Assembly (NCBI RefSeq): GCF_037042905.1
Contig: NC_087247.1
Span: 80,838,920-80,902,919, forward strand
Reading direction: 5' to 3'
Length of the DNA: 64,000 nt
Source of the DNA: Lytechinus pictus
Lineage: Eukaryota > Echinodermata > Echinoidea > Temnopleuroida > Toxopneustidae
In this document: one piece after another, positions 1 to 12,800 of the stretch
Position numbering within the stretch: position 1 is the first letter of the stretch
Layout of the letters: each line of letters opens with the position of its first letter
Notes under the pieces: model-generated
Database searches by the model: none
Told to the model about the DNA's origin: nothing
What the model saw: the letters and a program-made list of their open reading frames with translations, nothing else
Program-made: the position numbers and the translations under genes

Positions 1-3000
1 GCAAGAAAAATATGTGAATATCAGTCAATCACAATTGGGTATAGGGGTGAATCATGTACTCACTAGCAGCAAGAAAAATATGTGAATATCAGTCGATCAC
101 AATTGGGTATAGGGGTGAATGATGTACTCACTAGCAGCAAGAAAAATATGTGAATATCAGTCAATCACAATTGGGTATAGGGGTGAATCATGTACTCACT
201 AGCAGCAAGAAAAATATGTGAATATCAGTCAATCACAATTGGGTATAGGGGTGAATCATGTACTCACTAGCAGCAAGAAAAATATGTGAATATCAGTCGA
301 TCACAATTGGGTATAGGGGTGAATGATGTACTCACTAGCAGCAAGAAAAATATGTGAATATCAGTCAATCACAATTGGGTATAGGGGTGAATCATGTACT
401 CACTAGCAGCAAGAAAAATATGTGAATATCAGTCGATCACAATTGGGTATAGGGGTGAATGATGTACTCACTAGCAGCAAGAAAAATATGTGAATATCAG
501 TCAATCACAATTGGGTATAGGGGTGAATGATGTACTCACTAGCAGCTAGAAAAATATGTGAATATCAGTCAATCACAATTGGGTATAGGGGTGAATGATG
601 TACTCACTAGCAGCAAGAAAAATATGTGAATATCAGTCGATCACAATTGGGTATAGGGGTGAATGATGTACTCACTAGCAGCAAGAAAAATATGTGAATA
701 TCAGTCGATCACAATTGGGTATAGGGGTGAATGATGTACTCAGGGGTGAATGATGTACTCACTAGCAGCAAGAAAAATATGTGAATATCAGTCGATCACA
801 ATTGGGTATAGGGGTGAATGATGTACTCACTAGCAGCAAGAAAAATATGTGAATATTAGTCGATCACAATTGGGTATAGGGGTGAATGATGTACTCACTA
901 GCAGCAAGAAAAATATGTGAATATCAGTCGATCACAATTGGGTATAGGGGTGAATGATGTACTCACTAGCAGCAAGAAAAATATGTGAATATTAGTCGAT
1001 CACAATTGGGTATAGGGGTGAATGATGTACTCACTAGCAGCAAGAAAAATATGTGAATATTAGTCGATCACAATTGGGTATAGGGGTGAATGATGTACTC
1101 ACTAGCAGCAAGAAAAATATGTGAATATCAGTCGATCACAATTGGGTATAGGGGTGAATGATGTACTCACTAGCAGCAAGAAAAATATGTGAATATCAGT
1201 CAATCACAATTGGGTATAGGGGTGAATGATGTACTCACTAGCAGCTAGAAAAATATGTGAATATTAGTCGATCACAATTGGGTATAGGGGTGAATGATGT
1301 ACCCACTAGCAGCAAGAAAAATATGTGAATATCAGTCGATCACAATTGGGTATAGGGGTGAATGATGTACTCACTAGCAGCTAGAAAAATATGTGAATAT
1401 CAGTCGATCACAATTGGGTATAGGGGTGAATGATGTACTAGCAACTAGAAAAATATGTGAATATTAGTCGATCACAATTGGGTATAGGGGTGAATGATGT
1501 ACTCACTAGCGGCTAGAAAAATATGTGAATATCAGTCGATCACAATTGGGTATAGGGGTGAATGATGTACTCACTAGCAGCAAGAAAAATATGTGAATAT
1601 CAGTCGATCACAATCGGGTATAGTGAATGATGTACTCACTAGCAGCAAGAAAAATATGTGAATATCAGTCGATCACAATTGGGTATAGGGGTGAATGATG
1701 TACTCACTAGCAGCAAGAAAAATATGTGAATATTAGTCGATCACAATTGGGTATAGGGGTGAATGATGTACTCACTAGCAGCAAGAAAAATATGTGAATA
1801 TCAGTCGATCACAATTGGGTATAGGGGTGAATGATGTACTCACTAGCAGCAAGAAAAATATGTGAATATCAGTCAATCACAATTGGGTATAGGGGTGAAT
1901 GATGTACTCACTAGCAGCAAGAAAAATATGTGAATATCAGTCAATCACAATTGGGTATAGGGGTGAATGATGTACTCACTAGCAGCAAGAAAAATATGTG
2001 AATATTAGTCGATCACAATTGGGTATGGGGTGAATGATGTACTCACTAGCAGCAAGAAAAATATGTGAATATCAGTCGATCACAATTGGGTATAGGGGTG
2101 AATGATGTACTCACTAGCAGCTAGAAAAATATGTGAATATCAATCACAATTGGGTATAGGGGTGAATGATGTACTCACTAGCAGCAAGAAAAATATGTGA
2201 ATATCAGTCGATCACAATTGGGTATAGGGGTGAATGATGTACTCACTAGCAGCAAGAAAAATATGTGAATATCAGTCAATCACAATTGGGTATAGGGGTG
2301 AATGATGTACTCACTAGCAGCAAGAAAAATATGTGAATATCAGTCGATCACAATTGGGTATAGGGGTGAATGATGTACTCACTAGCAGCTAGAAAAATAT
2401 GTGAATATCAGTCAATCACAATTGGGTATCGGGGTGAATAATGTACTCACTAGCAGCAAGAAAAATATGTGAATATCAGTCAATCACAATTGGGTATAGG
2501 GGTGAATGATGTACTCACTAGCAGCTAGAAAAATATGTGAATATCAGTCAATCACAATTGGGTATAGGGGTGAATGATGTACTCACTAGCAGCTAGAAAA
2601 ATATGTGAATATCAGTCAATCACAATTGGGTATAGGGGTGAATGTTGTACTCACTAGCAGCTAGAAAAATATGTGAATATCAATCACAATTGGGTATCGG
2701 GGTGAATGATGTACTCACTAGCAGCAAGAAAAATATGTGAATATCAGTCGATCACAATTGGGTATAGGGGTGAATGATGTACTCACTAGCAGCAAGAAAA
2801 ATATGTGAATATCAGTCAATCACAATTGGGTATAGGGGTGAATGATGTACTCACTAGCAGCAAGAAAAATATGTGAATATCAGTCGATCACAATTGGGTA
2901 TAGGGGTGAATGATGTACTCACTAGCAGCTAGAAAAATATGTGAATATCAGTCAATCACAATTGGGTATAGGGGTGAATGATGTACTCACTAGCAGCTAG

Positions 3001-3367
3001 AAAAATATGTGAATATCAGTCGATCACAATTGGGTATAGGGGTGAATGATGTACTCACTAGCAGCAAGAAAAATATGTGAATATCAGTCAATCACAATTG
3101 GGTATAGGGGTGAATGATGTACTCACTAGCAGCAAGATAAATATGTGAATATCAGTCAATCACAATTGGGTATAGGGGTGAATGATGTACTCACTAGCAG
3201 CTAGAAAAATATGTGAATATCAGTCAATCACAATTGGGTATAGGGGTGAATGATGTACTCACTAGCAGCAAGAAAAATATGTGAATATTAGTCGATCACA
3301 ATTGGGTATAGGGGTGAATGATGTACTCACTAGCAGCAATAAAGATATGTGAATATCAGTCAATCAC
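1..3367. repeat. Satellite array, 68-bp unit, about 49 copies
   Basis: A head-to-tail array with a 68-bp period (GCAAGAAAAATATGTGAATA at 1, 69, 137 and onward) starts before the window and stops abruptly at about 3367, inside a unit. Units differ at a few fixed sites: CAATC or CGATC, ATATCAG or ATATTAG, GCAAG or GCTAG, ATCATG or ATGATG. Rare units carry small indels: a 20-bp internal duplication near 741, a short deletion near 1437, loss of GGGG near 1623, and loss of GTC near 2140 and 2680. There are no unique spacers and no sustained ORF, so this is simple satellite DNA. Confidence 0.97.
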
Positions 3368-4510
3368 AAAAAGGCAACAGAGGGATAGCATTTCATTAAA
3401 CTTGGTGTTCATGAAAAAACATGATGAAACAAAATACTTACAAAAAAGATGGTTTGTACTTTTCAACCCAAAACATTAAAAAAAGTTGGTTTTTTCCCTT
3501 CCCCTTTGAAAGACCCTAGACCCTAGCTCTGTGATCCGTGACGATGAGGATGCAAGCAAGATGTGAAGTTAAAGCAAATGAGTAAGTCTGTGTCATAGTA
3601 TAGAAATTGCAAGAATAACTAATGTATTTTGGTTATAGTTGACTTCAGATAAATGAGAATATGAAAATTATTACGTGATATCAATAACTCCTATTAGTTT
3701 TTTTTCTTCCACAGCAAAAAAAAATCTTAAAAACAGGAAATGTATTTTAAAGCAAAAAGGCTCAAGTTGATATATAAACAGTAAAATGTTAGAAAATAAA
3801 GGCAATTCAGTCATTAATTCAAAGCAGTCATACTGCACTTTGGCATTTTAATACTGAACATTTGTACAACATGAAATAATATATAAGCTTGCTAAAAACT
3901 AAAGCAATGGTACTTTACATGACAAGCAACTAAACAAATAATACATTTAAGTATCGTACATCAACATGGATCTTTGATTCAACAGGCAACAATAAAAATA
4001 GGTGGGTAATATAGTAATGTGTGAAGAGACTCAAAGTAGAGGTACATGTATGCATCAACAGTATGTCGGCAAAATACAAGATGTCCCTCTGGTGCATGGA
4101 GTTGCCATTCACTAACACATAAAAAAAGTTAAATCTTCCCCATTTAATTTACTTAAATAATGCATGGAATGAAAGTGGATTTATATGATAACAGTTCAAA
4201 ACCCATCTGAAAATTATAGAGAACTAAATGTACATTTATATTCTGAAAAGTAGTTGGAAAGTTTTATGCACAAGGAAAGAAAATCTTTTTTACTGTAAAA
4301 ACTCCAGTTGTACAATACACTTACTTAGATACCAAAATGCTACATTTATGTTTGCAATAAAATGAGCATTTATTACCAAACCATCTCAACATGAATGCAA
4401 TTATAGTTCACATTTGAAATTGGAAACAGGATTATCAATATATTGCATCAAAGTTTTCTCTTTATTGAATGATTTGTACACTCATTTTACTTGTTTTCAA
4501 TGAAGTTATT
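3368..4510. other. AT-rich non-coding stretch after the satellite
   Basis: No gene, TIR element or tandem repeat was recognised. The short ORFs here lack family resemblance and splice-site support. It probably belongs to the gap between the satellite and the 3' end of HMG20A. Confidence 0.5.
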
Positions 4511-5061
4511 TTAAAGGGGAATCCAGCCTTGGCTATAAAATGTTGTGTTGGGAAGGAGAAAAATAAATTAAACAGAATGGTGAAAGTTTGAAAGAAATCG
4601 GACAAGCAATAAGAAAGTTATAGCTGCTTTAAAATAGAGATCACTAATACTATGTAGATTTCAAATTGGCAACTGAGTGAGTAAATTATGACAAGGGGCA
4701 TGTACTTTATTATCAGGGATTTGTGGTTTTCTCCTAAGTACCCACTCCCCTGGGGCAGTAATCTAAATATAACCCAGGTAGTATATTGTTTTATGTCCTC
4801 ATGAAAGAAAAATATAATTTGAAATAAAACTTTTGGGGAAAATGACATTTTAGCCATAATATGTATTGGAGTACATGGAAGAGTAGTCCTTGTCTTACAT
4901 CACTATGACTTCCCATATGCGGCCAATTTGAAGTCTCCATGGGTATAGTGATTACCAATATTTATAACTTTTAAAAATTCATAACTTTCTTATTGTTCAA
5001 ACTTTCACCTATCAACTTGTCTGATTTTTCTTTTCCTTATAAATTATAGATTCCCCTTTAA
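4511..5061. mobile_element. TTAA-flanked foldback MITE
   Basis: TTAA at 4511-4514 and 5058-5061 brackets inverted ends reading AAGGGGAATCC on the left and GGATTCCCCTT-like on the right. The arms stay complementary well inward; 'ATAAGAAAGTTAT' on the left pairs with 'ATAACTTTCTTAT' on the right. There is no coding capacity. TTAA duplications are typical of piggyBac and Kolobok elements; which superfamily applies is not decided. Related copies lie at 6904, 10820 and 52651. Confidence 0.75.
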
Positions 5062-5129
5062 AGCTTTTCTTAATAGGCTGCTGATTGCTAGACATTGCAA
5101 TACAAGTAATGCCTAAAACACTTGTTTAC

Positions 5130-5690
5130 AGTCTTTGGGTGGTGATACACATATGCCGAAAGTGGACTTATGTCGGAATCGGAGGCAGCTCTACTTCTGT
5201 GCATCACCTCTTTATTTTGAAAGCAGGACTGAGACCATCTGGTTTGAGGGCTGCGTCAGTCCAGTAATTGGTATTTGTATCACCCCCAAGTGGACTTGGG
5301 CTGGCTTGACCACTGAACGAGAAATAACAAACAATAGTTATTGCTAGTGAACATTAGAAAATGTTGACATGAAGAGTGTAGTGGGTTTCACCATCATAGG
5401 CTTATGTTGGTCCTGACTACCCAAACTCGACGTTTTGACAAGTGTGTTCTTGTCTTCGGGAGAATGAATACGTCGAGTTTGGGTGGTCTTTTTCAGGACT
5501 TATATATGCCCACAAAAGATCACATGGTGTACCGTGACACCCAATACACTCTTCTTCTTGGCAATGCAAACCTTTCAAAGTTAAAAGTCAGGTGTCATGT
5601 GAATAGGCAACGTGAGGCTGGCTATGTGTCAGTCCACTTTCAACGTATGTGTTATCACCACCAATGTTGCAGATGTGAAGGCAGCTTCAA
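5130..5690. mobile_element. Penelope-like terminal region, inverted remnant
   Basis: 5405-5500 is an inverted repeat ('CCCAAACTCGACG' against 'CGTCGAGTTTGGG'). Its right half reads like the tail of the Penelope-like element at 54.9 kb: 'CGTCGAG', 'TTGGGTGGTC', 'TTTTTCAGGAC', then 'ATGGTGTACCGTGA'. Outside it, 5140-5170 and 5630-5660 are inverted copies of each other around 'GGTGATAACACATA'. This looks like two terminal segments lying head to head, without the reverse transcriptase or endonuclease body. The 133-codon ORF across it is accidental. Confidence 0.5.
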
Positions 5691-6903
5691 AGCTAACATT
5701 GGGAGAGGCTTGAAACCTGATGCACGTGTATCTTGGGCCTTAGACTCAAACAATTTTGATGGATCAAATGAATTTCAGTATCAGTTCATAATTGAACACA
5801 TGTAAACTTGTACATAGAAAATGTATACATACTCAGTCTTTATTGTTCATGCTGGCTTATTTTCAACATGAAAGTACAAGTAAAAAAAATACACAAACTT
5901 TATTGAAGGATTTTAGAAAACATGAAAACAAGATTGTATTGTATATAAAAAAAAATTTCCCCAATTTGATCATAGATTGTCATGTGTCAACTAACTAACA
6001 TGAATTCAAAATACATTTCAGTCACCACTTCTTACATAAACTATCAAGTGAACTTGGCAGTGCTCAAATCAAATCTTCAGTTTGTTACAAGAGTAAAATG
6101 TTTATTTCTAGATATCAATAATAATACACAATTCATATATGATACCAGTGTGATTGGATAGCATTACTCATAAACCTATGTACATGTGCATACATACCAT
6201 GAGTAAAGATCCTGAGTTAATATAATCCTGAAATCAACTGACTTGGGAGATGTTATTAAAACATATTTTGTATATTCTGGTCTGAAATAATGCTCTCAGT
6301 TAGATGATTATTCAAATTGTGGATAGTTGACTTAATATGCACTGGCATTAAACAGTATCAGCTCACTCATTGCCAGGTCTTAAATTTGATATTAAAGGCA
6401 AGGCCACTTATCTATAGGGCATATTTTTACATTACAGCACAATAATTTTTCAAGGTTAATGGGAGGGGCATTGAAGCCAATCCAAATAGCATTAACAGTC
6501 ATAGTATTGGTGGCATTGGATTAATTCAAGTTCTCCATTGCATAATCATACAACTACATACATATCATTCAAATAATGCAAATCCTAGTATTTCTCTCAT
6601 CTCATTTCAAAGGAATTTCCATTCAGTGCTTTGCTTGTTTTTACCAATCCATATCAATACAATTTTCAATGCATATATGTTTGCTGTTTCCTATAAAATG
6701 AGATAGCTAAGTGAATATTGACCAGGGCTTGTAAATGGGATACTACTGAACACATGTCTACAAATTTGTGAACCGAATTAATGATATGTTTAATCAGACT
6801 TTATGGGAACATTTCAGTGAGTGAAAGAGGAGGAAAGGCTAGGCAATACAAGATACAGATAAAGCTGCTCAATGGTGCTGAAGGTTTCTATTGTATACCT
6901 GGC
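5691..6903. other. AT-rich non-coding stretch
   Basis: Nothing coding was found. No TIR pair or array was recognised between the Penelope remnant and the next MITE. Confidence 0.45.
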
Positions 6904-7362
6904 TTAAAGTCAAGTCTACCCCAACCATAGTTTGATTTGAATAAGTAGACTATAGGAAAACTGAAGAAGCATAACACAGAAGATTTCATCAAAATTGAAT
7001 CTATAATAAGAGTCATGACATTTTCAATTTTGTGTATGTTTACACAATAGTTATATACACATTGTCATTATGGAATGAGGGAGCCAATGATATCACTAAA
7101 TTTTTAATATTTTATCATTTGAAATATAAATCATTTTTATTTTTCCTCCAATGATACGTGTTGAAAAATGAATCGGTGAAGAGCTTTACCTGAGCTTTAA
7201 AATTGAAATATCTAATATTACATGTAATATTTCATAATTTGTAAAATTTAGCAAAACTTTAAAATTTCATAACTTCCTAATTCTACATCTGAATTTGATT
7301 ATATTGTCAATATTACACTTGTTTGATTTCGTTTTGCTATTGGGGGTGGACTTGGCTTTTAA
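6904..7362. mobile_element. TTAA-flanked foldback MITE
   Basis: TTAA at 6904-6907 and 7359-7362 encloses inverted ends: AGTCAAGTCTACCCCAACCA on the left against the reverse complement of GGGGGTGGACTTGGCTT on the right. The interior shares the 'cataacttcctaatt' type of sequence with the other TTAA elements in this window. It is non-coding. Confidence 0.65.
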
Positions 7363-8786
7363 AGAATAGATTTAGTGGCATAAAGTGGCACCAAACTTTT
7401 AAGTATATACAACAACATATATACAATTTGCAGAATATACAGCAGAAATATACTTACACATGAATAATAATCACTTGCTGCATCAAGCTGTATTTTTTTA
7501 TAGTCCACTTTAAATGGCAATTACCATTTTGGTTATTGTTGATTATTATAATACGTGCATTTAACATGAAAGTGTAAATATGTGAACAAATTGAGTACAA
7601 AGTGTTGATTCCATGAGCTTCTCAAGTCATGTGACATTATTAATCACGTATCTCATCTTCTCTGAAATTAACCTGGATACACAGTACATGAATAAATGCC
7701 AATAAAACATTTTTGGGTTGATTCCAAAGTGTGAAAATGGATTTACAGAAGCACAAAAGTAGATGCATATGTGAAAGATTATCCAATTTGTCATATAATG
7801 CTCAATAGGTACACACTAAACGGTAGTTGTCAGTGGGCTTAAGTATGCACCCTGCCCCAGTAACGTTGGCTTCAAGTCTAATTTAACTCTATGTAAAACA
7901 CCCTGCCCTCTGCTTTACAGGCTACATGCAGTATGCATTTGTTACACAAAATGAGGTTAGTTGATAATCCACTTTCTTTGTATCCAAGCTAGACAGGTAA
8001 ACTATGTAAAAGTTTAGTAGTGAAGCAAAAGATCCATGGGCAATATATCGATGAGAGCAGTACAAAGCAGCAAAGAAATTCTCATCCTCCATTGGTAACA
8101 TGTACATTATCCAGAATACATACCTTTATCCTAATGATTCTTTAGGAAAGGTGACACGCATTTAGAAATATTTTCAATATTAACAGTTTGTAGACATGCA
8201 GCAAAATGAAATTTTAGTTTGGGGGTGATGACATCTTATGATCCATTGTATGAATCCAAACATTTGTACTAAGAGGGTTTCCTTCCATTCATATATAAAT
8301 GATGTTCAGTGTTATTCCATGTTTCAACAGTGAAGAAGATCACATATTTTGATGATTTAATCAATTGTCCACCAGAACTAGGTGGGTGGTCCATGTACAA
8401 GGCCTGTAGGGATAAACTGAATTCCATTATCAATAAGTACATAAGGTGGGTCATCAAAGATGCTTGATGCCTTCTGTATTTCCTGCAACAAGGCTGATCA
8501 TTTTGAATGATATAAAGCTGCTACTGGTTACAGAGTACGAAAGGGGCTGGCCTGTGATGGTCATAACTTTGGATCCACATCCCTATTAGTTGAGAAAGAA
8601 AGTAAGAGAAATGTAAGACTTACATTGGGTTTCTGTTTTCATAGTCTTATAAGGACTCGTACATCACCATTTTATGAACCATTCCGGCAGAGTTACTGCG
8701 GACAATTTTTTTTTTTTTTTTTTAGATAAACGCAATTTAGGTTGAGCATTTATTTTGTAGCACTTGAAGGCCTAAAAGTATGTGGA
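7363..8786. other. AT-rich non-coding stretch
   Basis: No exon, repeat array or TIR pair was recognised. A T-run of about 20 bases sits near 8707. Confidence 0.45.
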
Positions 8787-9070
8787 AGCGCCGTGATGTA
8801 GCATTTCTGACTTTCGCCTTATAATCAGAGGGTGGTGTGTTCGAATCCCACCATGGCAAGGCAAGGCGTCAATCCACACTTTGCCACTCTCACCCAGGTG
8901 CTAATTGGGTACCAGTAGGAAACAACCCTCATCGTGGTTGGTTTAGCAAGTGTGCGCCTAACAGGCCGCTAAAAAGTTATGAATCCAGTGACTGGGTAAT
9001 AATAATTGTGAAATGCTTTGAGCAGTCGCAGATTGATAAAGCGTTATGTAAAAGAAAATTATCATTATTT
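8787..9070 (+). mobile_element. tRNA-derived SINE
   Basis: The head resembles a tRNA: an A-box-like GTGATGTAGCATTT near 8793 and a clear B box GTTCGAATCC at 8839-8848, spaced as in a pol III promoter. The body continues through 'CACCCAGGTGCTAATTGGGT' to a tail 'AAATGCTTTGAGCAGTCGC...AAAGCGTTATGTAAA', as in LINE-mobilised SINEs, and ends in an AT-rich microsatellite. It is not a functional tRNA gene: the head does not fold cleanly and runs straight into the SINE body. Confidence 0.75.
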
Positions 9071-9409
9071 GATCATGATCTAGGTCCATATAATTTCTTA
9101 GTTACGATGACATTTCAAAAACCTTAGGTTAAGATAGTTCATGGACCCTAAAGACCTTTGACCTTAGTCAGAGGACCTGAAACTCAGGCAGGATATTCAG
9201 TAATACTTGTTGAACCTTATGTCCAAGTTTCATGGACAAGTTCCATATACTTTTTAAGTTATGCTGTTATTTCAAAAACTTAACCATTTGTTAAGATTTG
9301 ATGTTGACGCCGCTGCCGTCGGAAAAGCGGCACCAAAAAGGAGATAAAAAGGAGAAAATGGATTTAACCAAAGAAATTAGCTTTTGTGATGGCAACTACA
9401 TTTCACATT

Positions 9410-9690
9410 TTAATTCTATATTTGAAAGCTTACCCATGAAAGATTATAATTCTATATTTGAAAGCTTACCCAAGAAGATTATAATTCTATATTTGAAAGC
9501 TTACCCATGGAGCTTATAATTCTATATTTAAAAGCTTACCCAAGAAGATTATAATTCTATATTTGAAAGCTTACCCATGAAAGATTATAATTCTATATTT
9601 GAAAGCTTACCCATGAAGATTATAATTCTATATTTTAAAGCTTACCCATTAAGATTATAATTTTATATTTGAAAGCTTACCCATGAAGAT
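9410..9690. repeat. 35-bp minisatellite at the 3' end of HMG20A
   Basis: About eight imperfect copies of a 35-36-bp unit ('TAATTCTATATTTGAAAGCT' followed by 'TACCCATGAAGAT'). The last copy overlaps the final codons and stop of the minus-strand HMG20A frame, because 'TTACCCATGAAGAT' is the complement of the codons for D-L-H-G-stop. The array therefore seems to have expanded from the coding end into the 3' UTR. Confidence 0.9.
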
Positions 9691-9816
9691 CCAATCTATT
9701 GACTATCTCTCTGACATTTGAGATTAGGTTTTCATTCTGTGGTGAATCCATAATTAGTTGATGAAGTTTGGTCATGTAGGAATCAACTGTAGTTAATGAA
9801 GGAACTTCATTAGAAC
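9677..9816 (-). CDS. HMG20A: HMG20A last coding exon
   Basis: 140 nt with acceptor TTGTATGCAG. It encodes [20 protein letters not shown] and ends [16 protein letters not shown] (TAA at 9679-9677). The stop lies inside the last copy of the 35-bp minisatellite, within GGGTAAGC, which also looks like a splice donor. The natural family end (VREVVNRLD...) supports use of the stop. Confidence 0.92.
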
Positions 9817-12800
9817 CTGCATACAACAAAAAAATGCAAAGACTTGTTTTCTCATATTGGACAGGAGCAAGGATCGAAGCTGAAAAGGGAAGCTAAATTC
9901 ACATTTGCCTATATTCAATTGATTATAAATTAAATTCTAGACATGAGGTATTAATGGACACTCAAGCTACCCGGAATGTCGAAACGCCTCATTGCTTCTA
10001 CTTTCCACTGCTCACCTAATCATTGCTACTCATCTACTCATCACTGCCAGGACTTCTTATCTCATCAATCACATCAGGTCTACAGTTCTTTAAAGGACTA
10101 TACCTTCTATCACAAAAGATACTTCTCACTCTCATCTTTCTATCAATTTTTATTTTCATATCTATCACTCCACCATCCAACAGTCCTTTTTAAGAATAAC
10201 ATGGTGAACCTTAAAACCTCGATATCTGTACCATCATACAAACCTTCATAGATTATCCAGCGTGCAATATAATAGTAGTATCAACACCTCTGATTGGTTA
10301 CCCTACCTGGCAATGGAACCCCAGCAAAACTAGCTGTGAGTGTGGCTCGGAGTTGCTGAAGGTGACTTTGTAGTGCCATGTTAGTATTACGTTGTTGTAC
10401 TGTCTCTGTTTCTAGCTTATCAATAGCTTCCTTCATCTTATCAATGTGCTTCTGCAAGATAGCATTCTGTTCCTCATACTCCGTTGTAGACTTTCTAAGC
10501 TGTCTTAGCTCATTCTCTCTTGCTGTGGAACAAATCAAATGTGTATTATTTAATGACTTCTACGGGTGAATTCTGAGAATCTGAAATATATCAAAATATA
10601 AACTTAAACCAATTCTCATTTGCTGTGCAATAAAATTATTTAATCACTTCTATAGACAAACAAGAAACCAAAATATAACCCTCCTCATATAAAGGCATTC
10701 CAATTAGTTTTGATATTTTATTGGTAGTAAGAAGTACTCTTTTGAGAGTTTAATTGATAAATAACTAGGACATCACAAATCTACAAAATTATAGTTTAAA
10801 CTTCATGTCTAGTACAAAATTAAAGGGGAAGCTCACTTTATAACGATAAAGGTGTTTTAATTAAAGCAGAAAAAATAGAGAAATACATTGGTGACGATAA
10901 TCCATTACAACATAAGAGAGTTATAAATTTTGAAAGATTTGAATTATTATGTTATCTGCGAGCAGTCGTCCAATAAGTCATGTAATATAATTTCCATAAA
11001 TTGCCCTCTTTTAAGAGTTCTTGATAACTGAAAATATTTTTCTTCTAGAATTGGGAATTAAAAATGCATCTGATGTCATAATGAAAGCATGACTAAAATC
11101 ATTTCAATTTATGACAAAATTTCATAAAGGGGTACTCTAGATTGAAAATATTAATATTTGAACAGATAAAGACAAATAAGACAAACAAAACACTGCAAAT
11201 TTGATCAACATTGGACAACGTAGAACAAAGCTTGGCATTCTAAAGATTTGCATTATTCCGGTAAAACAGTTCTAGGCATGTCTTCATGAATATTCAATGA
11301 GCAGACTGTTTTATGATAACAGATTTTTATGAAATTTTAAGCATTTTGCTCTGTGAATATTACTATTATTTATTTAGATATATTTTCAGCCTAGAGTATC
11401 CCTTTGATAGAATTTATTTCACATGAAAAATGGGGAGCTGCTTGCATGTGATGTCACAAAACCGAAACATCAAAATCGAATAACCGTTAAACTTTGGATT
11501 TTGCCAAATCCTCATTAATGTTTATTTTGTTTTTCAAACCAGAATGAACTTCCCCATTAATAGAAATAAACCATTAGTCTGAATTTGTCTCAATATACAG
11601 GTAGTTTTAACTCTCCATGTTTCAACTACCGCATTAAGCTCATGATCTCCTGAAATTCAAATGATTTGGGTGTAACAATTCTCACTAGGACAATTGACCT
11701 CACCATCTGGGTATGCAATCCCATTTAGCATGTTACACTATCTTTGCGGGAAGACTTCCCTCATTCAAACACTGAATTCACAACACATATCACATGTAGA
11801 AAACAAAATAATACACCCAGCTTAATTTTGTATCTAGTTTAATTATTCTATCATCTTGAAGAGAATTGCCTTTGTTTTGCTATTGACCAACAAGGCATTG
11901 TGTTCAGTCATTTTCCATTTAAATCCATATTTGAGATCTAACAAAACTGGGCTTGGTCTTTATATTATCTCTAACGGCTCAACGAAAGACACTTCCCTTT
12001 CAACCAAATATCAAGATGTAGTTTGCAGAAAGAGAACCATTTAGTAAAATGTACATTCTTCATCTACATGCCAACTTTAATTACTTCTCGAAGCATTCTT
12101 ATATTTATATGAATCACAAGCTTGAACTGATTAACCCATATTTTACCTCATACTTACTGAAATTGTCTCTCCTAAAGTTGAAAATGTCATTACGAATTAA
12201 TCACAGGGCTTTCAGGAATTATCACTTCTATGCTATTGAATTGCATGAATTAGAAGCTCAAACTGATAAAACCAACCTTAAACCCCTAGTATACTGGAAT
12301 TGGTTATCTTTTAAAGGGAATGAGTCTTCAGTAACCCTATCATTTACCTTTATTATAGTTGAGGAATTCTTCAGTGAAGATAGGAATATCAAATCCTGGG
12401 ATTTCTTCTCTGTTTTCATCAACAAACTGTTACAGGAGAGATAAAAATTGATTTTGTTTTTGTTTTGAGGTTTGTTAAGAGGTGATCCATCAAAATGCGA
12501 AATTCTTTATGTTCTTCAGATATGAAGACATCCGTCACCCTACTTATGCAGTGTCAAATTGCACCAAACAGATAACGTAGCATTCACCACAGCAGGTGAC
12601 ATAGATTTTACTTATTACCTGACCGCATCCAGCCACGATCACAAGCCAATTTATGAATAAAAACATTGTAAGCATGCATGCTAAACCAATAAGCGGTCTA
12701 CCAGGCTTGGCTATCTATTGAACAAAGTCAATAGGCAATTTGCCACTGTGTTATGTGCATTGCAACTATAAACTCTCAAATAACTTTTTTTTTAAGGGAT

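Noticed and set aside
1..3367. CRISPR-like appearance of the 68-bp array
   Set aside because: Units are contiguous with no unique spacers, and the DNA is clearly eukaryotic; this is a satellite.
5404..5805. 133-codon ORF as a gene
   Set aside because: It reads across the inverted Penelope-type tail, whose sequence is explained by the non-coding terminal region at 54.9 kb.
8787..8860. tRNA gene
   Set aside because: A and B boxes are present, but the arms do not form a clean cloverleaf and the sequence continues into a SINE body.
9410..9690. GGGTAAGC repeats as the true end of the last HMG20A exon (splice donors)
   Set aside because: The family's natural C-terminus ends within a few residues of the TAA, so termination is the simpler reading, though splicing cannot be excluded from sequence alone.
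12049..12444. 131-codon plus-strand ORF
   Set aside because: It overlaps HMG20A coding exon 6 on the opposite strand and is an antisense shadow.
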